Assembly: GCA_902774185.1 (NCBI GenBank) | Contig: CACYHE010000005.1 | Coordinates: 1-33,309, forward strand | Length of the DNA stretch: 33,309 nucleotides | From: an uncultured Bacteroidales bacterium | Lineage (GTDB): Bacteria; Bacteroidota; Bacteroidia; Bacteroidales; Paludibacteraceae | Direction: 5' to 3' | Part shown: piece by piece, positions 16,783-23,414 of the stretch | Layout: each line of letters begins with the position of its first letter | Numbering within the stretch: position 1 is the stretch's first letter | Notes under the pieces: model-generated | Told to the model about the DNA's origin: nothing | The model's database searches: none | Seen by the model: the letters and a program-made list of their open reading frames with translations, nothing else | Made by a program: the position numbers and the translations under genes

Positions 16783-18247
16783 TAAAAACCCACATACGGT
16801 TTGTATTATCGGTGGAGGCATGAGCGGACTCTTCACCGGTGCGCTGCTCGCCAAGAATGGTTATAAAGTGACCGTTCTGGAGAAAAATCATATCATAGGT
16901 GGAGGACTACAATCTTTCCGTCGTGGTGATGTGGTGTTTAATACCGGTATGCAGGCATTTTGCGGGTATGGAGATGATTTTGCTCTGAAGCATTTTATTG
17001 ACTATATAGGTCTTAATCATGAAGATATACATTTTGTACCGCTTGATCCCAACGCACAGGAAATAGTATGGACGGACAAGAAGCATGCATATCGGCTTCC
17101 TAAAACACGCAAACGGTATGAAGAATATCTGATTTCACAATTTTCGCACGAAGCAAAAGGAATTCATCAATTATTGGATGCCGTCTATGAAATAGGCAGT
17201 ACGTTTGATTATTTTTGGTTGCATCCCATGCAACTGCATCCGGCTGCAGCAAAATACGGAGTAATAACAGCCCGCCAATTATTGGAGCAATGCCTGACAA
17301 ATGAGAGGCTGATACGTCTATTTGAATATGTAGGAATGCATCTTGGATATAACCTTTCCTGCTTGCCAGCTACGGAATTAGGGATGATTCTAAATCTGTA
17401 TATAGAAGGAGGTTGGCGTATTGCCGGAGGCAACTTGCCGTTCGCCAAACAATTGGTGCAATTTATTGAAGAGAATGGAGGAAAAGTATATACTAATACG
17501 GAAGTCTCCAAAGTTACAGCAGAAAATCGCAAGGTTGTAAGTATAAAAACAGCGGATGGGCGAACATTTGTGGCTGATCAGTATGTATGTGCGATTCCTC
17601 CGAAAACATTCATCCAAATTACCGACGGGGAGGTGCTTCGTTCTACAACCTATGACCGTATTATGGAGTTCAATAATGATTCGTCGTGCTGCATTTATCA
17701 TATCAAGTTGAAACCGAATAGCATGAAATATAGTAATAATTTGATATTTGTACCCACGCCTACTGTCGATAACTCTTTACCCCATTATATATCCATGCTT
17801 ACTCCCCCTTCATTAAATCAAGGAGAGTGGGCGGATACGGTAGAAATTCTGACTTTTGCGCGTTATGGAGAATATAAGCAATGGGAGAATACAAAAACGG
17901 GGCATCGAGGTGCAGATTACGAAAAAAAGAAAGAGCAGTTATCTCAAAAAACGATAGCGTATGTATCTCAGTTCTATCCGGAATTAAGAGATGCAGTGGA
18001 TACGGTTTATATTTCAACACCTTTGACTGTCAGAGATTACTATGGTAATCCGGACGGAGCTGTGTACGCCCAGCAGGGTATGTTTGCGCCGGTTAAAACC
18101 AAAGCGTCCAATTTGTTTATGACTGGTCAGTCCGTGCAATATCAGGGACTATTCGGTACGCTGACGACATCTATTGCTGTTGCAGAGATAATGATGGGCA
18201 AAAGTTTAATCGGAGAAATCGCAAACGCATCAGATGGACGTGTATGA
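16775..18247 (+). CDS. FAD-dependent oxidoreductase, phytoene desaturase/carotenoid isomerase-like
   Basis: 490 residues. The N-terminal dinucleotide fold has IIGGGMSG (residues 11-18) and the ribose-binding E35, followed by GGGLQSFRRGDVVFNTG, typical of the phytoene desaturase/CrtISO/retinol saturase superfamily. The C-terminal FAD segment is NLFMTGQSVQYQGLFG. It probably desaturates, saturates or isomerises a chain made by the ACP-linked pathway; related proteins occur in Bacteroidota flexirubin/aryl-polyene-type clusters. It overlaps the ACP gene by 8 bp, and the broken ketosynthase starts inside its 3' end. The superfamily is certain and the substrate unknown. Confidence 0.88.
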   Translation: MSDKNPHTVCIIGGGMSGLFTGALLAKNGYKVTVLEKNHIIGGGLQSFRRGDVVFNTGMQAFCGYGDDFALKHFIDYIGLNHEDIHFVPLDPNAQEIVWTDKKHAYRLPKTRKRYEEYLISQFSHEAKGIHQLLDAVYEIGSTFDYFWLHPMQLHPAAAKYGVITARQLLEQCLTNERLIRLFEYVGMHLGYNLSCLPATELGMILNLYIEGGWRIAGGNLPFAKQLVQFIEENGGKVYTNTEVSKVTAENRKVVSIKTADGRTFVADQYVCAIPPKTFIQITDGEVLRSTTYDRIMEFNNDSSCCIYHIKLKPNSMKYSNNLIFVPTPTVDNSLPHYISMLTPPSLNQGEWADTVEILTFARYGEYKQWENTKTGHRGADYEKKKEQLSQKTIAYVSQFYPELRDAVDTVYISTPLTVRDYYGNPDGAVYAQQGMFAPVKTKASNLFMTGQSVQYQGLFGTLTTSIAVAEIMMGKSLIGEIANASDGRV

Positions 18248-18578
18248 AACCATGAAAGCCGAACATAATACGTTTATGCTTGGACCTAATGCGCAATTTC
18301 AAAGTGAGACTTCATCCGTTGTGATGAATCTGAATGCGATATTTCATCTGCGGGGGATCAATCTCTGTATTGGAGCAGCTTGTGCAAGCGGTAGCCATGC
18401 TATAGGTTTTGCCAAATTACTCCATGACCGGTCACGAGAACTGGATGGCAGGAGCAAGCGAAGCGGTCTATTCGATATTGATGATGCAGAACAATTTCGT
18501 AGCGCCCAATATCAATCTGGAGCACAAAATCGATGAAGCGAAAGATCTTAATATCGTTACAGAAATTCGCAAAAAGTA
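18234..18578 (+). pseudogene. Second ketosynthase, remnant with N-terminal, internal and C-terminal loss
   Basis: From 18234 the frame reads NTFMLGPNAQFQSETSSV, FHLRGINL and GAACASGSHAIGF. It aligns to residues about 117-180 of the intact ketosynthase at 13634, including the active-site Cys. At about 18419 the match jumps, in another frame, to SMTGHENWMAGASEAVYS and AKDLNIV (the region of H334 and beyond), ending IRKK at 18578. About 115 N-terminal codons, about 150 internal codons and the C-terminal FGFGGTN part are missing. The sequence differs clearly from the intact gene, so it was a distinct partner such as a chain-length factor. It ends exactly where an ATPase-type promoter begins. Confidence 0.85.
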
Positions 18579-18579
18579 G

Positions 18580-18587
18580 TATCTTTG
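18580..18587 (+). promoter_or_regulatory. Promoter P5, -7 element (ATPase 5 stub)
   Basis: TATCTTTG, preceded by CAAAAAGTAG and followed by CGGCC, resembles P2 and P3. No good TTTG lies 19-21 bp upstream, because the ketosynthase remnant is fused there. It may be weak, but it is the only candidate for the DUF3737 block. Confidence 0.5.
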
Positions 18588-18592
18588 CGGCC

Positions 18593-18647
18593 AAAAGTCG
18601 CCCGAAAAAGCGTAGTGATTTACAAAAAAGTCGCCCGAAAAAGCGTA
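18593..18647. repeat. 22-bp direct repeats in leader of ATPase 5 stub
   Basis: Two exact copies of AAAAGTCGCCCGAAAAAGCG followed by TA lie at 18593-18614 and 18626-18647. A shorter degenerate copy, CTCATCCGAAAAAATG, follows at 18662. The layout resembles the repeats in the ATPase 3 leader. Confidence 0.85.
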
Positions 18648-18703
18648 AGGTAGAGCGATAAACTCATCCGAAAAAATGTTAACAGACTAAAAACAAACGC
18701 GAT

Positions 18704-18754
18704 ATGTATAGACGAAAGATAGAAGAAGAACTGAAAGCGAACATAATTCCCTAA
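18704..18754 (+). pseudogene. ATPase 5 stub (16 codons left)
   Basis: The ORF reads MYRRKIEEELKANIIP then stop. MYxRKIEEEL is the usual beginning of the AAA/DUF4143-type ATPases of Bacteroidales (family knowledge). The match ends at KA, where a short tandem repeat begins. With the promoter and repeated leader upstream, this looks like the start of a deleted ATPase cassette. Confidence 0.55.
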
Positions 18755-18766
18755 TCAATAATTCGA
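18743..18766. repeat. TAATTCCC-type repeat between ATPase 5 stub and DUF3737
   Basis: ATAATTCCCTAATCAATAAT followed by TCG runs from the end of the stub to the start of the next gene. It is the same family as the repeat before fabG. Confidence 0.65.
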
Positions 18767-18767
18767 C

Positions 18768-19496
18768 ATGAATAGCATCAAAGACCAATATTTTGACGGC
18801 GAGCGCCCATTATACGAGAGTCGCGATTTGCGGCTGGAGCGCGTGCGAATAGGCGAAGGCGAGTCGGGATTAAAGGAATCGCGGTGGATTGAAGCTGCTG
18901 ATTGCGAGTTTGAAGGCATGTACGTCATCTGGGAATGCGAGGATGTGGAATGTCGTAATTGCCATTTCGCAGCCTCCGATCGCGCCCCTCTTTGGTACAA
19001 CCGCAATGTCCGTCTTTTCGACTGCCTCATTGATGCCCCGAAAGCACTTCGAGAGATAGACGGTCTAACCCTCGAACGACTGAAGATCACCGATGGCGCC
19101 GAGACCTTTTGGTACTGCCGAAACGGACAAATATCCGACCTCAAAATAGCGAACGGCCTCTATGCCTTTATGCATGCTAACCAATTGCAAATCAACAATA
19201 TCCAGCTGCAAGGTCGATACATCTTCCAATACGCCCGCAACATCGAGATCCACAACGCCATCTTCGACACCAAAGACGCCTTCTGGGAATCTGAGAATGT
19301 TACCGTCTATGATTCTACAATAAGGGGCGAGTACCTCGGTTGGTACAGCCGAAATCTCCGTCTGGTACGTTGTCGCATCTCCGGAACCCAACCCCTCTGT
19401 TACTGCCAAAACCTCATTCTCGAAGACTGCGTCCTTGATGAATCCTGCGATAGGGCGTTTGAGAAATCGAGTTATTCGATAATCCATAATCCCTAA
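18768..19496 (+). CDS. DUF3737 right-handed beta-helix protein, C-terminally truncated
   Basis: 242 residues. Family landmarks are YFDGERPLYESRDL, GESGLKESRWIE, LWYNRNVRLFDC, ETFWYC, KDAFWESENVTVYDS and GEYLGWYSRNLRLVRC, covering the whole repetitive beta-helix of DUF3737 (PF12541). The family normally continues beyond the AFE motif for a few dozen residues. Here AFEKSSYSIIHNP ends in a short tandem repeat (19472-19505), so the natural C terminus seems lost. The function of the family is unknown; cytosolic, with no signal peptide. The next gene begins 6 bp after the stop. Confidence 0.88.
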   Translation: MNSIKDQYFDGERPLYESRDLRLERVRIGEGESGLKESRWIEAADCEFEGMYVIWECEDVECRNCHFAASDRAPLWYNRNVRLFDCLIDAPKALREIDGLTLERLKITDGAETFWYCRNGQISDLKIANGLYAFMHANQLQINNIQLQGRYIFQYARNIEIHNAIFDTKDAFWESENVTVYDSTIRGEYLGWYSRNLRLVRCRISGTQPLCYCQNLILEDCVLDESCDRAFEKSSYSIIHNP

Positions 19497-19505
19497 TCGC
19501 GAATG
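19472..19505. repeat. Repeat spanning DUF3737 stop and next start
   Basis: TTATTCGATAATCCATAATC then CCTAATCGCGAATG encodes the last eight codons of DUF3737 and supplies the ATG of the next gene. Confidence 0.7.
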
Positions 19506-20699
19506 CATCTATTAGACAACTATATCATCGACCCGCACACGCGCTACGAAGGGCACACGCTCTATTATACGCCGGATAACGCAGATCCCATCGAGTTGCG
19601 TGGCATCCTGGCGGCTGCTATCTTGGCTGCCCTCATCGTCGATACCGATGAAGGCGATGCCCGCCAAATAGCCTTGGATACAGACGCCGAACGGGCAGAG
19701 TTCTTTGCACGCTATGAGCGTGAGGTAAGGCGAGACGATTGGGGCTATCTATCTGCCGAAATAAACCAACTTCGCGATAACTACGTCCAAATAGCAACCG
19801 GTCCCACCAAACTCATCGACCTTTGTCCCAATAATCGGCTTCTCAATCTGGCGATGGATTTGACCGTGGCGTACATGCAGCTTCTGGTGCTTAAGACCTT
19901 TAAGGAATATATATGGGAGGCTGTGTCATGGAGAGCGCCTTTCGCTCAATGGCTCTTGGATGCAGCGCGCGTGGAGACTCGCCGACAACGATACCTGCAA
20001 ATCGATTGGACCGATGCCCCAGCGGTGGATTTTCTCGCCAATTTCCAATCTTCAATCTCAAATCTCCAATCTTCAATCGATTCCCCCACTTTCTTCTTTG
20101 AAGGTGAAACAGCCGCCGACATCATGGAGCGCTACCTCCAATGGCTCTCCGACGAATATGTGGCGATGAAGCAAGAGCTACCCGGTTCCAAAATTACTTC
20201 TTCAGACCGTAAATATATATTCAATCAGGAAACCGATTGGGCGTTTCTGTCTGATGAGATAGAGTGTTTGGAGGCTTCTGAACAGAAAGATTGGAACCAA
20301 TGGCAAAAGGAGTGGGTTAAATTCCTTACCGAGCGCCTCTTGCCCAAGAAAGAGATCCGTTTCTGGGCGGATGATGTGCCGGAGAATGTACAGGAACATC
20401 TGCTCTACCATCTTCAACTCATGGAGCAACATCCCAATCATTTCAAGGACCTGACTACCGCCGTTTATGCCATGCGCCAACTCGGCTACATTCGTCGCAA
20501 ATGCTCCGATTATGCCATGCGTCAGTGGCTCAGTGAACACCTCAAAATCAATTACATGGAGCGCAACAACGCCTCGCAATTCCGGCGTGCCATGAAGGAA
20601 CATGGGCGCTACACCCCGGAAGTGCAAGACGAAGTAGAGCAGTTGGAGACAATGGGATTCTTCCGCTATCAACCAATCACCAATACCAATAACCAATAA
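19503..20699 (+). CDS. Unknown 398-residue cytosolic protein
   Basis: No family was recognised. The protein is rich in Trp, Asp, Glu and amphipathic helices, with no signal peptide or membrane span. Residues about 181-193 (FQSSISNLQSSID) are encoded by a 22-bp direct repeat, and the C terminus (YQPITNTNNQ) is encoded by a CCAATAA-type repeat. Basic segments near the end (AMRQLGYIRRK, NNASQFRRAMKEHG) suggest a helical C-terminal domain. It follows the DUF3737 gene by 6 bp and is probably co-transcribed. It converges with the minus-strand gene at 20743, and the 43-bp gap is tandem repeat. The uninterrupted frame and normal codon use support a real gene. Confidence 0.7.
   Translation: MHLLDNYIIDPHTRYEGHTLYYTPDNADPIELRGILAAAILAALIVDTDEGDARQIALDTDAERAEFFARYEREVRRDDWGYLSAEINQLRDNYVQIATGPTKLIDLCPNNRLLNLAMDLTVAYMQLLVLKTFKEYIWEAVSWRAPFAQWLLDAARVETRRQRYLQIDWTDAPAVDFLANFQSSISNLQSSIDSPTFFFEGETAADIMERYLQWLSDEYVAMKQELPGSKITSSDRKYIFNQETDWAFLSDEIECLEASEQKDWNQWQKEWVKFLTERLLPKKEIRFWADDVPENVQEHLLYHLQLMEQHPNHFKDLTTAVYAMRQLGYIRRKCSDYAMRQWLSEHLKINYMERNNASQFRRAMKEHGRYTPEVQDEVEQLETMGFFRYQPITNTNNQ
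20042..20079. repeat. In-frame 22-bp direct repeat inside the unknown gene
   Basis: CCAATCTTCAATCTCAAATC plus CCAATCTTCAATCG form two adjacent units (one partial) encoding QSSISNLQSSI. The low-complexity style matches the intergenic repeats of this district. Confidence 0.85.
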
Positions 20700-20764
20700 C
20701 CCTAACTCCATCACTCCTTCATTCCTTCATTCTTTCATTCCTTCATTCTTTCATTCTTTCACTC
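20671..20764. repeat. Two tandem-repeat blocks between convergent genes
   Basis: Block one (20671-20701) is made of ACCAATA units and encodes the end of the plus-strand gene. Block two (20710-20764) is made of CATTCCTT/CATTCTTT 8-bp units, and its reverse complement encodes the last codons (ERMKE) of the minus-strand gene. No stem-loop terminator is visible here. Confidence 0.85.
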
Positions 20765-21177
20765 CTCATCCCCCAATATATCTCCGAATACATCCAGCCA
20801 TAGAAATGCTTGTATTGCTTGCTTCCTTTGGGGATCGTCTTCAGGTACTCCGCGTACTTCTGCTGCCAGATACGCGCCTGGGCAATATCTTCTTCACCGA
20901 ACTCCTCGGGGTGATAGCACACGCGCTCGATGTCATGTGCCATCCGCTGCGCCGCTTTGATCATCTCCCGATTCCGCGTTGCCCCTTCGGACCACGGTCC
21001 TTCGTGGAAGTGGTACGTATACACCAGATGAATCTTACTTCCATCTGGGTCATACCATTTCTCTCCCCAGTCATGCCACTTGCAAACCAACCGTGCCCGG
21101 TTCGCCTGCCCGTCCTTCACACTATCCAGCGCACCTCGCACGGTGTCTATTCCATCTACATAAGTTAATCTTGCCAT
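20743..21177 (-). CDS. Unknown 144-residue protein
   Basis: No family was recognised. The protein is charged and Tyr/Trp-rich (KWHDWGEKWYDPDGSKIH, HFYGWMYSEIYWG), cytosolic, and begins MARLTYVDGIDTVRGALDSV, resembling small proteins seen in Bacteroidales prophage or integrative-element modules (weak resemblance). The start codon is immediately preceded on its strand by AAAAGAYA units (21179-21221), and the last codons lie in another tandem repeat, so both ends are repeat-bordered. It lies downstream of the DUF3987 gene on the same strand across a 321-bp non-coding interval. Confidence 0.7.
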   Translation of the reverse strand: MARLTYVDGIDTVRGALDSVKDGQANRARLVCKWHDWGEKWYDPDGSKIHLVYTYHFHEGPWSEGATRNREMIKAAQRMAHDIERVCYHPEEFGEEDIAQARIWQQKYAEYLKTIPKGSKQYKHFYGWMYSEIYWGMRSERMKE

Positions 21178-21498
21178 ATTTCTTTTGTCTTTTATCTTTT
21201 ATCTTTTGTCTTTTATCTATGTTCATTGGGGCGGATGACATCCGACATCGGTTCAACTACGGTTCAATTCCCTATCTATTTCCTATCAATCACGTATGAA
21301 TCCTAGACTTTACTCCTATCCTCTACCTAATCACAACCTATCCTCGTCCTTCTCTCTATGTCTATTGCCGGTGGATGCCATCCTCCGATTTTCATCATGA
21401 CGGTTTGACGGTTTCTATAGCTGTTTTTTGTCATTGCGCAGATGCTAATCTGCTTATTTTACGCATTTTATGTAGAAACCGTCAAAACCGTCAAACCG
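21178..21498. other. Non-coding interval with paired palindromes and iteron-like repeats
   Basis: This 321-bp interval has no credible gene. It holds the TCTTTTRT repeat, the palindromes CGGATGACATCCG (21232-21244) and GGATGCCATCC (21373-21383) in similar surroundings (ATTG..GG before, CCGAT or CGACATCGG after), a pyrimidine-rich stretch with several CCTATC copies, and the TGACGGTTT inverted array beginning at 21398. It could be the leader of the 144-residue gene or a replication/recombination control region of an integrated element. Confidence 0.6.
21179..21221. repeat. TCTTTTRT tandem repeat abutting the minus-strand start
   Basis: About five TCTTTTGT/TCTTTTAT units run on the plus strand. 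On the minus strand they form a purine-rich AAAAGAYA tract ending 1 bp before the ATG of the 144-residue gene. Confidence 0.88.
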
Positions 21499-21501
21499 TC
21501 A
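21398..21501. repeat. Iteron-like TGACGGTTT inverted array with central hairpin
   Basis: The left arm TGACGGTTTGACGGTTTCTA (21398-21417) holds two units. The right arm (21473-21501) holds three units in the opposite orientation, TAGAAACCGTCAAAACCGTC then AAACCGTCA. Between them GCAGAT/ATCTGC forms a perfect hairpin (21438-21453). The right arm overlaps the stop codon of the DUF3987 gene. Possible roles are a plasmid/phage-type origin, a regulator site, or a terminator. Confidence 0.8.
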
Positions 21502-22821
21502 TCCTACTTTTCGATACCGACCATGTTCCAATTTGATCACAATTCCCTCTTCTTGCCATTTGTCATTCCATCTTTCTGCGGTTCTTTCGGACACCCCCTG
21601 TGTTTTTGCCTCCTGTATCAGTTCCTTACGTTCGTAGGTTGCTTTCAACTGCTCAAATAGCACCTTCCTCTGATCCAGCGGCTTTATCTCCGGTACCACA
21701 TCCTGCGCGTCTCCGTCTATCATTCGGTACGCACTCGCCATATGCAGCAGCATCTTATTCCCGATCATCTCTGCCGTCTCATAATCCTCATCCAAACAAT
21801 AGAGAGCTTCGTCCGTTTTGCCGGATAGTATCCGGCTCTCTCCGTCCATTTCGTCCGAATTGAATTCAGACAACAGTTCGTTTCCTGCTCCGCGTGACAG
21901 CGCGGAGTTCCCCCTCATCGCCGTCAGTATCATAGCGATCCTTTCTATCTGCACGGCCATTCGGATGACGGCAGAGTGGAAGTTATCTCCCAACAGCCCG
22001 ATAAACGTTCCATACTCCGTCTCCAGATGTTCACCGAGACGTTCTTTTTGGGCGTCGGTTAGACTCCACTCCATTTCTTGATTCTGCGATAATTGCTCGT
22101 ACGTCCGCAGCATCCGCTGTCCTACGATCTTTGGGATAGCGCTCTGTCCGCCTTTGGATGAGACATAGCGCTTGTCAAAACCATTCGTGCCGCGGATGAC
22201 GACCGTCAGCAAACGGCTGAAGTATCCGTTCTCTACACTTGGCACCAAGGCTTTATACTGCCCGAACGTACCGGTCAGCAGCATACTCAGCCTCGGATTT
22301 TTGATCTCCGAAGCCCCTTTGACGCGATTCCGACTGATCGCCTCATGTTCTGCTGCCTTACGAAGCGCGGTGTTGTAGTTCGCCGCATCCGACTTCCAGA
22401 TGTCGGTGATCACGCTTCCTTCGCTCTCGTGCATATATCCGACACCGCCTTGCTCCTCCAACGCCTTATACCATGCCGCTAAGGTGCTGTCTCCCGCAAT
22501 CAGCATCGGATGCTGCTCATCGATCACGCGCACCATCTCTAATGCCTGGTTGGCGATGCCTTTACCGGAAGCCGCAGCCGCCAAGATGAAGCATTGCAGG
22601 TTGGCGTAGTACTTCTTGCCCGTTGGACCATAGGTAAAATACAGATTTGGTACGCACGCGCTTGCGGCTGCAAGTGTCGCCATGAGGATAATGTCCTTCT
22701 CCTCCGCCGTACTCGCCAGCGAAATCATCTGTTGTACACTCTCAGGGAGTTTTTGCATGTCGAGATGCTCGACGATGCGGAGGTCTTCCTGTTCCTCCAT
22801 CAAATTAAGGTTCTTAAGCAT
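21499..22821 (-). CDS. DUF3987 primase/helicase-like protein
   Basis: 440 residues if started at the ATG at 22821; an in-frame extension to 22920 exists but would run through the leader palindrome. It begins MLKNLNLMEEQEDL and soon reaches AAAASGKG, a P-loop-like motif of DUF3987 (PF13148). The family is common in Bacteroides mobile elements and prophages and is related to replicative primase/helicases. The middle contains GYMHESEGSVITDIWKSD and LLTGTFGQYKALV, typical of the family. The end (ERTAERWNDKWQEEGIVIKL) looks like a winged helix. It probably acts in element replication; the iteron-like array overlapping its stop supports this. No integrase or other phage gene is nearby, so it seems an orphan. 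Confidence 0.82.
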   Translation of the reverse strand: MLKNLNLMEEQEDLRIVEHLDMQKLPESVQQMISLASTAEEKDIILMATLAAASACVPNLYFTYGPTGKKYYANLQCFILAAAASGKGIANQALEMVRVIDEQHPMLIAGDSTLAAWYKALEEQGGVGYMHESEGSVITDIWKSDAANYNTALRKAAEHEAISRNRVKGASEIKNPRLSMLLTGTFGQYKALVPSVENGYFSRLLTVVIRGTNGFDKRYVSSKGGQSAIPKIVGQRMLRTYEQLSQNQEMEWSLTDAQKERLGEHLETEYGTFIGLLGDNFHSAVIRMAVQIERIAMILTAMRGNSALSRGAGNELLSEFNSDEMDGESRILSGKTDEALYCLDEDYETAEMIGNKMLLHMASAYRMIDGDAQDVVPEIKPLDQRKVLFEQLKATYERKELIQEAKTQGVSERTAERWNDKWQEEGIVIKLEHGRYRKVG

Positions 22822-22866
22822 AAAAATTAAGTTTTGGTTTAACATTGTTCGAAATCTCACAATATC

Positions 22867-22882
22867 GAGGTCTCGAGATCTC
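22867..22882. promoter_or_regulatory. Near-perfect palindrome upstream of DUF3987
   Basis: GAGGTCTCGAGATCTC has a perfect TCTCGAGA core and matching GAG/CTC outer arms with one mismatched pair. It lies 45 bp before the chosen start on the minus strand and may be an operator. Confidence 0.4.
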
Positions 22883-23045
22883 CAAGAGAAATCTATTATA
22901 TAATATATACGGCCCTGCAAACTCTTTCCCTATAGGCCTTGGTGGTATTTTAAAGTGGTGCAACAGCAAATTGCGGCATACGTAACTGCTATTCAGTATC
23001 TTACAAAAACCTATTTCCCTGCTGTCACATTTTTTTATAAAAATA

Positions 23046-23076
23046 TTTGCACAATTCAAAAAAAACAGTACCTTTG
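23046..23076 (+). promoter_or_regulatory. Promoter P6 (deleted ATPase copy)
   Basis: TTTG (23046-23049) and TACCTTTG (23069-23076) are separated by 19 bp. The downstream leader up to the ATG at 23119 is nearly identical to that of ATPase 2 (10141-10184). Confidence 0.78.
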
Positions 23077-23118
23077 CAGATTTGTAAATGGCTATTAACA
23101 TTAATACATATTAACATT

Positions 23119-23310
23119 ATGAAATATTCCATCTTGCAGCTCATTGCTTCCGGTCTTAATCACCGTAGCGATATTGACGGGGCGTACGAGATTACCGATC
23201 CGTTCCTTCGTTTCTGGTTTCGATTTATATGTCCCTATCAGGCATTGATAGAGAGCGGTCAGTTGCGTCTGTTGCTTACATTAAAAGGTCTTTCCTTAAA
23301 GGATATGTAG
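23119..23310 (+). pseudogene. ATPase 2 paralogue reduced to 63 codons by three in-frame deletions
   Basis: The ORF joins MK to YSILQLIASGLNHRSDIDGA, then to YEITDPFLRFWFRFICPYQA and LIESGQLRLL, then to LTLKGLSLKDM. Each block matches ATPase 2 almost exactly at protein level, while about 370 residues are missing in three deletions that keep the frame. Walker A, Walker B and the nuclease motif are all gone. Synonymous differences from ATPase 2 (for example TTACAACTT versus TTGCAGCTC) show it is an older copy, not an assembly artefact. Promoter and leader are retained. It could be a decayed cassette or an expressed mini-protein; the former is more likely. Confidence 0.88.
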
Positions 23311-23382
23311 TTTCCGTTTTTTACGATTTTGCTATCTTCTGTTTGCAAAAAATTCTTTTTCATTAAGATTTTTTCCTAAACC

Positions 23383-23414
23383 GTTGTGTATGTCAAAAAA
23401 AAGCATTAACTTTG
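23383..23414 (+). promoter_or_regulatory. Promoter P7 (YhcG-like nuclease)
   Basis: GTTG (23383-23386, one mismatch) and TAACTTTG (23407-23414) are separated by 20 bp, with a TCAAAAAAAAGCAT spacer as in P1. Confidence 0.72.

Noticed and set aside
22594-22903. Plus-strand ORFs opposite the DUF3987 gene
   Set aside because: They are shadows of a well-supported minus-strand coding sequence and have no recognisable features.
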